A stretch of DNA of 64,000 nucleotides. Origin: Eremomyces bilateralis CBS 781.70 (Eukaryota; Ascomycota; Dothideomycetes; Eremomycetales; Eremomycetaceae). A program made the position numbers and the translations under genes. Positions 43,237-54,982 of the stretch are shown here, in pieces; the first letter of the stretch is position 1, and every line of letters begins with the position of its first letter. A model generated the notes under the pieces. That model saw only the letters and a list, made by a program, of their open reading frames with translations, did not search any database and was not told the origin of the DNA. The stretch spans positions 251,497 to 315,496 of the forward strand of contig NW_022985091.1 of NCBI RefSeq assembly GCF_010015585.1, in the 5' to 3' direction.

Positions 43237-44430
43237 TTTGTCGATCGGTGATGCTCCTTTCTTAGAATAAATTTTGTCGCGGTGTCTTTTTTTCTGGGAC
43301 TTTATAAACTGGAGGGAATTAGAATAGTTCGTTATTATCGAAATTGTTGTTCTTGGACTCCGCAGTTGAATAGTTGGGCGATATCACTGGAACGGGAAAT
43401 GTCAGGGAGGAGACGTCATTGGCTAGGACGAAATTATTAGTGCCTATGGAATTTCATCATCATATCGACCTGGGAATTCGAGGTAATACTCAATCAATTG
43501 CATTCTACATACACTAATGTATCTATGGTACTTACAGGTATATACTCCGTAGAGTGCACAGGATAAACTCTAAGTACAGACACAGTAACAAATACTGCAG
43601 CGTCGGACACAGCGCGGCCATCGAGCACTCTACTCCATCCTTTTCTTTATCTATTCATAGCCCAGCTAACACGCCATCATGATTTCTTATCGATTAACAT
43701 CGCTCGGACGTTTGAGTGCTAGTAGTAAAAGGACACCGCAGCGTGGCCGTTGATGGGTAGCCGTTGATGGGTACGAGACTGGTGCCCGCCGAAGGACCTT
43801 TGGTGGCTGCTGTAGGTGCAACCTGCGATTGAAATGTATCTGGATCCTCTAGCACTGTAGAACGAGTAAATTGGACTATGAGACGACAAAGGGGCCCCGT
43901 TGGATTCGTAATGGGCGTACATGAGTTCGACAGGTGATGATGAGAAGTCATGGTGACAAGACTCGATCGTCTGAACGGCCCCGCCATGGCATCAAAGCCC
44001 CCCTAACATCGAATGCAGAGCTTCGTTAACTGATGGTGAATATCGCTACATAGGGATACTCCTGAGTGTAACTTGTAACTTGCTTCGTGGACTGGAGACG
44101 CTTGGAAAACCAAAAGGAAGTGCAGTCTGCACTTCTGTCACCTGCACCTACGATTCGCTTGGAGGGGGAGTTCCGGTTGTCCAATCAACGCGTCGAGGGG
44201 CTAACACGTCTACCACAACAAGAGTAAGGCGCGTCTCATCCACGTCGCTGCCGAAATGGGCTAAATGGATTTTGGCTGTGTGTCACGACAGGATTGTCAA
44301 CCTCCTCTGTCAACCTCCGCGCAGCCTCGATACCCCTTCACTCCCTCCGTAGGTCCTGGTATTCCCAATACCTTCACCTCCACATTCGCCATCGATAGCA
44401 GATGCTTGTTTCCGTTCAAGTACTGCCATC
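43237..44430. promoter_or_regulatory. Divergent intergenic region rbl2 / mcm4
   Basis: 1.2 kb with the rbl2 promoter on the left and the mcm4 promoter on the right. A minus-strand frame 43694-43987 is unrecognised. A 16-bp unit (GCCGTTGATGGGTA-core) is doubled near 43743-43772. A CCAAT box at 44181-44185 and an MluI cell-cycle box at 44188-44193 lie about 240 bases before the mcm4 ATG. Confidence 0.5.
44188..44193. promoter_or_regulatory. MluI cell-cycle box (ACGCGT) upstream of mcm4
   Basis: A palindromic ACGCGT sits three bases after a CCAAT box. MBF-type factors bind this core in G1/S-regulated replication genes of yeasts; a GCGCGT variant follows at about 44230. Function is inferred from motif and context. 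Confidence 0.55.
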
Positions 44431-47400
44431 ATGTCTTCTCCCACATCCCGCCGAACACGAAATTCCGCCTCCGCGACCCCTCGACGAAGCACTCGTTCCT
44501 CGCAAGTCCCACAAAGCTCGCCAACCGCTCAGCTCGCATCGGAGGCCTCGCAGGCGTCCGATCGACAGTCCAACGCTGGTACCAGCCTTGATGGAACGCC
44601 GAGGGCCTCGCAATCGCAGCAACGGAGCGGCACAACGTCCTCGCCCCTGTTCTTCAACTCGTCTCCCGCGCACAGGTTGAGCCAGCAGACGGCCGCCAAT
44701 GTCAGCTCGCCGTTGAAATCGCAACTAGACGATGGCGAGACAACCCCGAGAGCCAGTCAGAACATCAGAGGTGGGTGGTATTTCTCCATGGAAACCCCGT
44801 ATTTAAGGCTAACTAGGAATTAGATTCTTCTCCAATCCACTATGCCTCCAGTTCCTCGCCCGGACGGGTGCGAAGCTCCCAAGCCCGTGATAACATCCAT
44901 AGCAGCAGCAGTGCACTCTTCGTGCGCGGATCCGGTACGCCAGCGCGGAACCGCCGCCATGATATCAATTCCGATGTGTTTGGCTCCAGCGGTGCACGAC
45001 GTCGTCGCATGTTCGTCGATGAAAACGGCATGGTTGTGGGAGGTTCGGATGCTGCCACTTTCTCCAACCTGGACCCGAATACCTCTGACGCGGATGCATT
45101 GGCCGGGAACTCCAGCAGCGTGATCTGGGGGACCAATATCTCGGTTGCGAACTCCATGCATGCCTTTAAGGACTTCTTGTTGAATTATGAGAGGAAGTAC
45201 CGCATGGTGCGCGATGGGGAACTGCCGGATACCCAGAGTATTCCGTACGATGATCCGGGAAGAACGAAGGAGTACGTTGAGATGATGCAGATGATGTTGG
45301 AACTGGGCGTCACTGCGTTTAATCTCGATGCCAGGAATCTGAAGGCCTATCCGCCTACTACGAAGCTGTGGCACCAGCTGCAGGCTTTCCCGAACGAGAT
45401 CATACCGATCATGGATCAAGGCCTGAAAGATACATTGGTCGAATTGGCCCAGAAAAAGATGAATGACATTCGTTCTCAGTCACAGCGTACGCAGCATACG
45501 ACGCAGTCGTCCCGAGTTCGAGGATCAAGCTCCCTCCCTCCTCATCCTAGCTCTGATGCGGAGATGGGCAACGGCCAGACTGCCCCCCCTGAAGAAATCG
45601 ATGATCTTGTCAATGAGGTCGAGGTCAACGTGTACCGAGTTCGACCCTTTGGGCTGGATAACACCGTCAATCTGCGTGACCTGAACCCTGCCGATATGGA
45701 CAAGCTTGTCAGCATCAAAGGGCTTGTGATTCGCACTACCCCTATTATTCCCGACATGAAGGATGCCTTCTTCCGTTGCGCGGTGTGCAATCACACAGTG
45801 CGCGTTGACATTGACCGTGGAAAGATCGCTGAGCCTACAAGGTGCCCACGAACCGGATGCGAGGCATCTAATGCGATGCAGATCGTGCATAATCGGTCTG
45901 GGTTTGCTGATAAGCAAGTCATCAAGCTGCAAGAGACCCCCGACAGTGTCCCGGATGGCCAGACACCTCACTCCGTATCCGTGTGTGTCTACGACGAGCT
46001 GGTAGATGTCTGCAAAGCCGGTGACCGCGTCGAAATCACGGGTATCTTCAAGAGCAATCAGGTTCGGGTGAACCCTCGTCAACGTACCGTCAAGAACATC
46101 TTCAAGACGTATGTCGACGGTCTTCACATCCAGAAGGTCGACAAGAAGCGCATGGGGATCGACACCTCTACCGTTGAAGAGGATCTGGCGGAGCAAGCTA
46201 CGGGAGACACGGAAGAGAACCGCAAGATCTCGGCAGAAGAAGAGGCGAAGATCAAGGAAATCGCCGGGCGAGCCGATGTATACGAGCTTCTTTCTCGTTC
46301 CCTTGCCCCTAGCATCTACGAGATGGACGATGTGAAGAAGGGCATTCTCCTCCAACTCTTTGGGGGTACGAACAAGTCCTTCGAGAAGGGTGGAAGTCCG
46401 AAGTACCGCGGAGATATCAACGTCCTTCTCTGCGGTGATCCTTCGACGTCAAAGTCACAGCTGTTGAAGTACGTCCACAAGATTGCTCCGCGTGGAGTGT
46501 ACACCAGCGGCAAGGGTTCATCGGCCGTTGGTTTGACGGCCTATGTGACTCGGGATCCAGAAACTCGCCAACTGGTTCTCGAGTCCGGAGCACTGGTCCT
46601 CTCCGATGGTGGTGTCTGTTGCATCGATGAATTCGACAAAATGAGCGACGCCACTCGCAGTGTGCTTCATGAAGTGATGGAGCAGCAGACCGTTTCTATC
46701 GCGAAGGCCGGGATCATCACGACACTGAATGCTCGCACCAGCATTTTGGCATCGGCGAACCCTATTGGAAGCAAATACAATCCCAATCTGCCGGTTCCCG
46801 CCAACATCGATCTACCGCCAACCCTCCTCTCTAGGTTCGATCTCGTCTACCTCGTCCTCGACCAGGTCGATGAGATGCACGATCGGCGATTGGCACGGCA
46901 TTTGGTCGGCATGTACCTAGAAGACGCTCCCGAGAATGCGGCGAGTAAGGAGGTACTGGTAAGTCCCCAATCTTCAATCTGACGTGGACTCTGGAGAATA
47001 AATTCACTAACAAAATCAGCCCGTCGAGTTCCTCACGGCCTATATCTCCTACGCCCGCCAGGTCTGCACTCCCCGCATCACCGAAGGCGCTGCCCGCCGC
47101 CTCTCCGACGCCTACGTCGCTATGCGCGCCCTCGGCTCCGACGTGCGGTCCGCGGACCGGCGCATCACCGCGACGACGCGGCAACTGGAGTCCATGATCC
47201 GCCTCGCCGAAGCGCACGCCAAGATGCGACTCGCGGAAACCGTCGAGGAATCCGACGTCGACGAAGCAGTGCGGCTAATTAAGAGCGCGCTAAAGCAGGC
47301 GGCGACGGACGCGCGGACGGGATTGATAGACATGGGGTTGTTGACGGAGGGGATGGGGGCGGGGGAGCGGCGAAGGAGGGAGGACTTGAAGGGGGCAGTG

Positions 47401-47616
47401 GGGGCGGTGGTGGAGGAGTTAGGGGGCGCGGGGGCGGGAGTGAGGGTGGGAGATTTGGTGAGGCGGTTGGGGGAGCGGGCGCAGGCTGGAGGTGGAGGGG
47501 AGATTGAGAATGGGGAGGTGATGGACGCGTTGAGGGCGCTGGAGGCCGAGGGGAAGGTTAGAGTGTCCGGCGAGGGTGCAAGGAAGGTGGTGAGGAAGGT
47601 GGTTGGCGCAGTCTGA
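44431..47616 (+). CDS. mcm4: DNA replication licensing factor Mcm4
   Basis: Subunit of the hexameric MCM2-7 replicative helicase. Three exons (44431-44770, 44824-46958, 47020-47616) give 1023 residues. The first 170 residues are Ser/Thr-rich with several SP sites, the usual regulatory tail for DDK/CDK. The N-domain carries a zinc finger (CAVC ... CPRTGC, near residues 430-460). The AAA+ core has Walker A GDPSTSKSQ, Walker B CCIDEFDKM, sensor-1 ILASANP and arginine finger LLSRFDLVY, and the C-terminal winged-helix part is Gly/Ala/Arg-rich. MCM4 rather than a paralogue is indicated by the long Ser-rich N-tail and SPKYRGDINVLLCGDPSTSK context. Exon sums are in frame. Confidence 0.97.
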
Positions 47617-48151
47617 TTGTCCGGCTTGGGATAGGGGTTCAGGAGTTCAGTGGCTTCTGGTGGAGACGGATGAGCTTGGCTTGAGGGCAATGATTCGGAA
47701 CGGATACCTGGTTTCGGACTTTTAACGATATAGAGCTACTAGTAATGAAAGATGTTTTGAATCATTAATAGCCCAGGGTTCGTAGTCGTTTGTGGTTTAA
47801 GTCGGCAACGGGCTGGACTGCGCGCATGCTCTGCCCAAAAATCGATGACATCATACCCAAAGATCGGAAACTCGTGAAAGTAAACTGACGACGAAGTTGA
47901 TTAATACCGTACGCAACAGTCCGTCTTCCATTTAGCAAACACAAATAGCTGGTCCCTTAAACAACAATCCACAAGACCCTACGAATACCCACCCAGATTC
48001 GGAACAATTGACTATTGTGTTCTTTGTCTATTGAGCTCCAGTCTTCATCCCTTGCCCAGCGCGTCCTCCGTTCCGCCATCAAAGGCAGCCTTGGAAGTCA
48101 TATCTCTTATAGCATAGTGATTTATTACTCACCCAATTGAGTTTGTCAACA
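47617..48151. other. Intergenic region mcm4 / NTF2-like gene
   Basis: 535 bases between co-directional genes, AT-rich at 47720-47960. No coding region or repeat seen. Confidence 0.5.
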
Positions 48152-48809
48152 ATGGACGATCCAGGTAATTCTTCATTCTGTAGGTTGAGCCGCCTGAAGC
48201 TTACCCTTCGCAGTGACGGAGATCCCAGGTGTGATCCACGCCTTAACTCAGTCCCGCCCGTCCGTCCAGCGAGAAACAATCGAGAAATATTTCACCCAAG
48301 ACGCCACCTTCATCCATCCATTCTGCCGAACCCCCCGGTTGCAAGACTCCCGATGGATAATCCTAGCGATCTACCGCTGGTACAAGGTATGCCCACCCTC
48401 CCCCGAACCAGCCCTCACCCACTCACTGCAATAGGTGCTCTCCCCGCGCATCGACCTCTCAATCCAATCCGTCGGCTACGACGCCCCGAACCTCCGCCTC
48501 TACGTGACGGTCCACCAGATCTTCCGCCTATGGTTCGTCCCGTTCTACAAGGCGCCGGTGACGTTGGTGACGGTGCTCGATCTGGCGAAGGTGGAGAAGA
48601 AGTATCGTATCCAGCAGCAGGAGGACCTGTATCAGACGGACAAGTTCATAAGCTTCGTACCACTTTTTCCGGGGGGGTCGCTGGTCGTGATGGCTTGTCA
48701 GTATTTCGCGGCGCTGTTTTGCGTGGTTGGGGCGATGGTGCTGCGGCCGTTTACTTGGCTGGCGGAGAATCGATATCCGGGGGGCTGGAAGGGTGTCGCT
48801 CTGGAGTGA
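48152..48809 (+). CDS. SigF-like NTF2-like domain protein with C-terminal membrane segment
   Basis: Three exons (48152-48164, 48214-48386, 48435-48809) give 186 residues, phase-consistent. The fold reads as an NTF2-like cone: VTEIPGVIHALTQ, TIEKYFTQDATFIHPFCRT, LAIYRWYKVLSPRIDLS, LRLYVTVHQIFRLWFVPFY, LYQTDKFISFVPLFPGG. One hydrophobic segment (LVVMACQYFAALFCVVGAMV) near residues 140-160 could anchor it in a membrane. Fungi have a conserved family of this architecture whose role is not known to me. The first coding exon is only 13 nt (MDDP plus one base). Confidence 0.8.
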
Positions 48810-49338
48810 CAGTGCCCTGGATAGTTTAAGTTGATCTACTTATCAAGTTGCTTCTGGGCCTTCTGATGGCAATGAAACCATGGCTGATGCAAACCCCGGG
48901 GGATCGAGAAGAGCTAAAGCATTGGTGGAATGGCTGCTTTGTTGTGTGGTGTTCTAGTCTGGCCAGATTTGACGCCCGAAGCAAGTCTTTGTCGGTTTGA
49001 AGTGTGTAGACAGGAGGACTTTTCTTCGTCAGGTGACTCGACTCTATATGCTTCCATTCCTGACCCAAGCCTCGGTCTTCTGGCGTCATGTTGCCACCGT
49101 GATCTCAATCACTAATGGACGATAACCGAAGAATATTTGTATGCCTATGTGTAGGGATATATCATCCATGTGTAAAACAGATCAATTACAGATATCAATA
49201 CAAAACCAGAACTGAAGGGTGAAAGACGCCAAGCAAGGGAAATACATCGCAAACAAATTTTCATGCACTGCATTACGTCTAATACGCTCGAACGAGTGCA
49301 TGGGTATGGTACACTTTTATTTACCTTCCAGAGGCCGC
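48810..49338. other. Convergent intergenic region NTF2-like / TM9 gene
   Basis: 529 bases between facing stop codons; AT-rich near 49120-49270. No gene recognised. Confidence 0.5.
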
Positions 49339-51370
49339 TCAGTCCACCTTGATAGCGCCGTAAATCTTCAGGATGAACATCCAGGTCGCCAGGAATCCGA
49401 TAGTGCCTGGACCGAAGTTAGTAACCAACTCAACTGTAGTTCTGCATGGGACTCACCTGTCAAAACGAAGAACAGCGTACTTATTAGCAAACTATATCCC
49501 AAGTACAGCACCCCGCTCGTCCAGCTGGTGAAACTCAACGTCTTCACCCAGTAGAGCATGGCGTACAGGAAGACATAAAACGCGCTCGCTCCCGCCGTGA
49601 AGAACGACCGCCACTGCCAGTGATAGTTCTCCGCGCATAGCAGGAAGTAGACCATTAGCACTGTGACGGCAGCGCACGTCATGATCATGATGCCGAAGCA
49701 GACGAAGAGGAACCCGAACATGTAGTAGAACTTGCTGAACCAGATGCTGCGCATGATGAAGTACAGCTCCACGAAGATGGCGCCGAAGGGCAGCACGCCG
49801 ACGAGGAGCATGCTGGGGATCGGCCGCATGTAGCTGCTCGCCTGGGGGATCTGGCGCGGGATCTGGTTCGTGCGGGTCGGTTCGTGGATCCCTTTGGCCT
49901 TGAACCCAAGCCACGACCCGGCGAGCGACAGAGGGACGGAGATGACGAACCACAGGCTAATGAGGACGAGCATGGTGGTGAACGGGACGGCGCCGCTGGC
50001 ATGCCGCGCCCACACGAAGAGGTTCAGAAGGAAGAACGCGCCGAAGACCAGGCAGGGAAGGGCCATCGGGGTGTAGATGAAGTTCTGCTTCCAGGCTTCG
50101 CCGTGAAAGAACTTGTACACGCGCGCGGAGATGTAGCCGCCGATAAACCCGAAGAGGGTGTGGAAGATGATCATCATGGTGGCTAGGGAGCCGCGGTTGG
50201 AAGGCGAAAGGAAGCCAAGGAGGGCAAACACTGCGCGATGTAAGTGAGCGCCCATGGATGATGGTGGTTTAACTTACCAATCGTGAACCCGGTCATCATG
50301 AATAGTTGAGCGCCGTTCCCAACCAGGACACTAAGCAACATAGGAGACCTTGGTGGTCTGAAAACGTCACCATGCACCAGTTTCCAACCCGAGTCCTCCT
50401 GAACTCCGTCATCCATGATTCCAGTACCCGAAAGGTCCTCCAGGGCTACAGCATCCAGCCTGTTATACCTCGCGATGTCTTTCCTCAACGTTCTGAACAG
50501 GATGGTGGTCACCATTCCCACCAGGAAGCAAACGATGACCGCCGAGTTGATGAGCGAGAACCAGTGGATCCGGGGATCGTAGACATGCAGGTACTTGTCC
50601 CATCGCGTCGCGAAAGGGGTGGGCGAAGGGTTCCAGTAGACGCTGTACGTAAAGACGACGTCGGTGTCGCCCGACTCCGAAAGACTCAGAGGCGTCCCCT
50701 CTCCGCATAAAGCAACCCCGTCTCCGATCTCTTTCGCATCCGCTGAGGACGAAGATTGTACTGTCACACCGACCACCCGATGCTTATCCTGACTGAACTC
50801 ATGATAGTCGATGAAGATGTCGTAGTGATTGTTCAGCACCGGCAGATCGTCGATGATGGTCCCGAGCGGGAAACCGGGACTCTCGTATACCTCCTCCGTG
50901 ATGGTGTCCTTCTTCAATTGTCCCGCTGGCAGTCCATCCACCAACCAATTGATATTGTAATCCTGGAATATCCTCCGGTTCACGAACTTGCTGTCTTCCG
51001 GTGGGAATGTCTGCTTCCCGCACACTGCCTTGCATGATTCGTTTATGCCCATCTTCAGCTCGAAGGGCGAGTTCTGGATTCGGTCCCCGAACAGGATACT
51101 GCCCAGCGACTCATATTCGTACTTCGTCCCCTCCGGAGGCTGGCAAAAATGGAATTCGGGAAGGTAGTAGTCGAACGAGAAGACGGAGCGGACCTGCGGA
51201 TCACGTTCCGATTCGGCAGGCGTGAGGTGGTTAACGTTCAAGGGAACTTTGTCGCCGTCTCGATATGACGTGGGCGCAACACCAGGGAGGTAGAAGGCGG
51301 ATGCTGGGGAGAGAAGGAGCAGTAACGCTGGTAATATTGAGACGGCCGCGCCGCATCGTGACGGACTCAT
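49339..51370 (-). CDS. Transmembrane 9 superfamily protein (EMP70/TM9SF)
   Basis: Nine-span endosomal/Golgi membrane protein family. Three exons (51370-50278, 50230-49457, 49406-49339) give 644 residues. A signal peptide (ILPALLLLLSPASA) precedes FYLPGVAPTSYRDGDKVPLN, the family hallmark, then a lumenal domain with FDYYLPEFHFCQPP and NHYDIFIDYHEF. Membrane segments begin at WFSLINSAVIVCFLVGM; after the cytosolic loop (RPPRSPMLLSVLVGNGAQLF) eight more follow, including PMALPCLVFGAFFLLNLFVW and FGIMIMTCAAVTVLMVYF. The C-terminus IYGAIKVD has the KXD motif reported to retain TM9 proteins in the Golgi through COPI. Whether it is the Emp70, Tmn2 or Tmn3 orthologue is unresolved. Confidence 0.93.
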
Positions 51371-52109
51371 GGTGATTCTGCGCCCGTTGCTGCTCAGTGA
51401 CGGTATCCCGAAGCCTTAGAAAATATCAGGAGGCAGATGCCGCAAGCTCCGGAGTATTAAAATGCCACCCTCATACGTGGTTCAAATCCCGGGGTTCATC
51501 CGACGTGGTCTGTACCGGTCGATGAGGGTTGTCGATCGGGATTTGAAAGCATCAACTGCTAGCCGGCGAGGGTGTCGGATTGCGTAGGGTTTTGCGGAGT
51601 TGAGGGTTCGAATAGTGAAAGCTGTCCTGAAAGAATCCTGTGACACTCCAAGGTGATGAAAACGAAGCAGATGAACAGGGAGAGCGAGTTACTGAAAGCG
51701 GACTAGCCGATTGTCCCCTGATTGAGTTTACGCGTGTGCTGTGGATAGGCACCATTTTTCATTTAACCATGTGAGGGTGCTTTTTCTCATTCAAATACAG
51801 GTAATTTCTTCTTCAATATATTAATATGCAATAATATGCTATAAGCACTATTGCGGCGCAGTACATCTCCGTCTGAATCGCCCGACTTCCCATTCCTACA
51901 AGGCCAATCCATTGCTATCGAATGGCACGTCTTTGTGCAGGCAGTACAGTACAGTACTACGGCCTATCGTTGATCTACGGCGCATCATGCTCAGTGATCT
52001 ATTCCGAGCTGGCAAAACCTTCGGTGGACATCGAGGACTCCATCAGTTGTCTATCAAAGCGATTTACATTCCCTTCAAATGCCAAACGGCTTGATGTTCA
52101 TGCTCATGA
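51371..52109. other. Gene-free region upstream of the TM9 gene
   Basis: The TM9 promoter lies at the left end. The segment 51770-51860 is AT-rich. No coding region recognised; this begins a 3 kb accessory-like stretch. Confidence 0.5.
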
Positions 52110-53092
52110 ACGGCTAAAGGATGCTGTTAGGGGCGGGTCGACTCATCGAAGTAGGTGACACTTACGCTGGCAAAACTCATTGGAAGGAAAAAGAAAAGTA
52201 ACGACTGTTATCGTCCTCATCGCAGCCGTGTCACTTTGGTCTTTTTGCACTGCTGCGGCCTGGTCTCGGTCCAGCTCGCTAGCGATTTGCGCGTTCCAGT
52301 TCTCCAGCAAACCCATCATTTCTTCCATTCTCTTCCTCTGCTCTAAGTCAGGTATCGCGTCCCCAGTCGTATCCTTTTCAGTCAACGACCAAAGATCATC
52401 CTCATTGTCCTAAACACGGACTGCGCGCAGTCGGAAATCGACTGCAAGTGGTTTTTAAGCCACTATCCGGAATCGGATTCTGATGTTATTCTGATTGGCG
52501 TATCTGGCCGCCCACGTGGGTAATCCGCGCCTTCAGTTTGGATTCTTTCTATCTCGCCGAGGACCCTTCCCAAGAGAGCTGAATCATGTGCAGCGTCCGC
52601 GGTTTTAGGCTGGCACAGGCTCCGGTTGCGGATCTGGCTTACGAATTGCCTCGTGTACCTCTTTGTGAAGATGCTCCATCTCAGCGAGGATCCGTTCAGT
52701 GTCACTTCAGCTCGGCGGTGCTTCCATGGATGCCTTTCGTTTCTTCCTGGATATCTCGGACCAACGTCCTACAAGGTATTTGTCAGCCGAACGACCTCGA
52801 ATCGATATCAATGGATGAAGCGGCACCGTCCCAGAAACTACCAGGATCACTCCAGTGTCGTCATACCAACAGCAATTTCTAACGCCGCCTGATGAGCCTC
52901 CAGCTCCACATGACATTGCTCAATTCCCCTCTTTCCACGCCAAATGAAGCTGACACTACTGCCGAGTCGCTCGCAGTCATACTTCTCGATTAAAGTTTCC
53001 AGTCGTACTGTCACATCGGTACAAGTCTTCAAGATCGACAACCCATTCGGATGAAATGCCGCGTTGGGGGGCTTTGCGTCCTCAGTCAGCAT
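52110..53092 (-). pseudogene. Decayed gene resembling fungal STAND N-terminal / CorA-like membrane proteins
   Basis: Three fragments lie in order on the minus strand. First, 53092-52847 (PNGLSILKTCTDVTVRLETL, FIWRGKRGIEQCHVELEAHQ, AALEIAV), like the helical N-terminal domain of fungal STAND proteins. Second, about 52770-52590, after a possible intron, VRDIQEETKGIHGSTAELK, and in another frame SDTERILAEMEHLHKEVHEA: the frame breaks at an in-frame stop right after ELK. Third, 52385-52143, LENWNAQIASELDRDQAAA, VQKDQSDTAAMRTITVVTF, the pre-membrane helix typical of CorA-like fungal proteins, again shifting frame in a T-run before LPMSFAS. At least two frame shifts make it a probable pseudogene; unusual splicing cannot be excluded. 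Family reading is by resemblance only. Confidence 0.5.
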
Positions 53093-54553
53093 CGCCAGAC
53101 TGCATTCAGGGACTGCTAGTCACGAGTGACGGTAAATATCTCCTCGAGATTCTTTCACGTCTGGTCGGAATCATTCGAGGGTGAATATGACCCGCGCAAT
53201 CACATCGAGTAGCTGCACAGCTGTGCTCACTATGGAAACCGGATCCACTATGTTGTACGGAGAAAGTCGTCCACGTCCTATTTTGGGGAGCTCGCCACGT
53301 ACTCCAGTGATTCGTTCGGTCTTTGGCTGTGACGCCAAATCACAGTATGAACCCCGCTCTTGCTATCAAATACCCTTTTGTAGGAATCTGTACATCGTAA
53401 ACGGGACCCGCATTGCTGGTCCGCTTACCCGGGCCTGTTAGCTCGCATGTTCAGACGAATATAGATTTCCGCTGCCTGCCGGGATCCGAAAATCGATCAG
53501 AACCGAGTCGACTCAGAATACGAAGAGAAAAGCCTATTGTATCGTTCCATCACCCTGATGAGATAAGTAAATAGTTAAAGGGTTGCGTTTCATTATGGAG
53601 ACAGCTGGTCAGCAAATGTAGGCTACCTTTTCCGAAACAATAGACTCTTCCAGGTTGTACTATATGCATGCGACGCTGCGATAGAACTAGTAAAACGAAT
53701 ATACTTACTATAGTACATGCATCCAAGAGTGTCTTACAGTATCCACCAAATTTGCATATTACTCTACTCAAGGCTGTACCTGAAATCTGAATAATCGCGC
53801 GAGTTTGAGCCTTTGAGGTCCTGTGGCTCTGCTGCGTGCTGACGGTTCGTATAGCCCCCTTATCACGTGACTTACACGTTCCGTCGTTCCAAATCCGTGA
53901 GGGCGAAGACCTAAATAAAGCAACAGCTAGAACATGACCACAGCAACACAAAAAAACAATGGGGAGATGACTCAACAGTGCCCGTAGGTACTTTCGATTG
54001 TCGATATCCAAATCGTATTGGCCAACGACAATATTTTTCAGGTCAAAGCCATCTCGTGATGTTGGATGTACAATAGGCAAGCGTTCACCACGTTGCCTCT
54101 CCTTGTCTCTCCCTTGCCGACTTGCTGAGTCGCCAGATACGGATCAGCGAGAACACCGGACGCCATACCTGACCAAGCCTCCACCATGCATATCCAGCTG
54201 CAACGCTGAGGCACCGCCCTCCATCCGTTTGATATTTCATTGGCACATACCGGATAGCGGTACGATGTGACCTCGCCTGATCCCCATTTAGACCATCTCC
54301 CGCTCCGCGAGGCGATCACTAAAAATGGCCAGCGGAGACTAGGCGATTTATCTGGCGAATCTGCTGAGAAATGGAGACCTTCGTGTTGAGACGATGAAAT
54401 ATTTAAGAACAACAGATTCCCCCGTCGAGATGGATTTTGGATAGCATCAGTGCACAGCAATATCAACAACGCATCAAATCTTCAAACTTTCCGGTCACTC
54501 GCTTCAAACGTACTTTAATCTTCAACCCATCCTCAAATCTATCCCCCATCAAA
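53093..54553. other. Gene-poor stretch before the secreted-protein gene
   Basis: A minus-strand frame of 176 codons (53550-54080) has no recognisable motif and an unusual composition; I do not call it. The part 53540-53760 is AT-rich. The promoter of the secreted protein is at the right, with an AATATTTAA element at 54396-54404 and a CA-rich leader around 54440-54550. Confidence 0.5.
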
Positions 54554-54982
54554 ATGAAGTTCCTCGGCTCCCTCGTCACCCTCTCCGCCCTCGCGGCCAC
54601 CACCACCGCCCTCCAATCCATCTACGTCGGCACCCGCTCGGCCGACTACGTTAAGGGCGGCCGCTACGTCGTCTGGTTCTCCGACTCGGACGTCTGCAAG
54701 CAGGGCGTGACCTACGGCTACCCCGGCTACGGCGTGGATGTCTGCGACTACGACTTCACGCTGCTCGGCCATCCGGACATCGAGTTCACCGGCTGCTACC
54801 CGGCGCCCCATGGGGATAACCCCACGGGGGTCAAGGACGGCGACGCGGCGGCCTTGACGTGCAGTGCGGACGGTGCGGACGGACCGCTCGGACCGGATCT
54901 ATCGACCGTCAAGATCCAGTGTCCTGGCGACTCCCAGTCTGCAAACGGATACGAGGTCGAGCTCAGGAGGTATTGCAAGTAA
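54554..54982 (+). CDS. Small secreted cysteine-rich protein, unrecognised family
   Basis: Single exon, 142 residues. The N-terminus MKFLGSLVTLSALAATTTAL is a clear signal peptide with likely cleavage after ATTTA or nearby. The mature part of about 122 residues has six cysteines (in DVCK, DVCD, TGCY, LTCS, IQCP and the C-terminal RYCK), enough for three disulphides, is acidic, and has Tyr/Gly-rich segments (YGYPGYGVDV). The leader AATCTATCCCCCATCAAAATG is typical. There is no catalytic motif and no family I recognise. Size, secretion and cysteine number fit fungal small secreted proteins that act at the cell surface or on hosts or competitors, but no activity is shown. The gene stands alone in a gene-sparse interval. 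Confidence 0.78.
   Translation: MKFLGSLVTLSALAATTTALQSIYVGTRSADYVKGGRYVVWFSDSDVCKQGVTYGYPGYGVDVCDYDFTLLGHPDIEFTGCYPAPHGDNPTGVKDGDAAALTCSADGADGPLGPDLSTVKIQCPGDSQSANGYEVELRRYCK

Noticed and set aside
51481-51520. TTCAAATCCC-containing tRNA T-arm-like sequence upstream of the TM9 gene
   Set aside because: The flanking bases do not pair as a T-stem and no cloverleaf can be drawn.
53550-54080. 176-codon minus-strand frame
   Set aside because: No motif, no plausible leader and no homologue in memory; likely chance.
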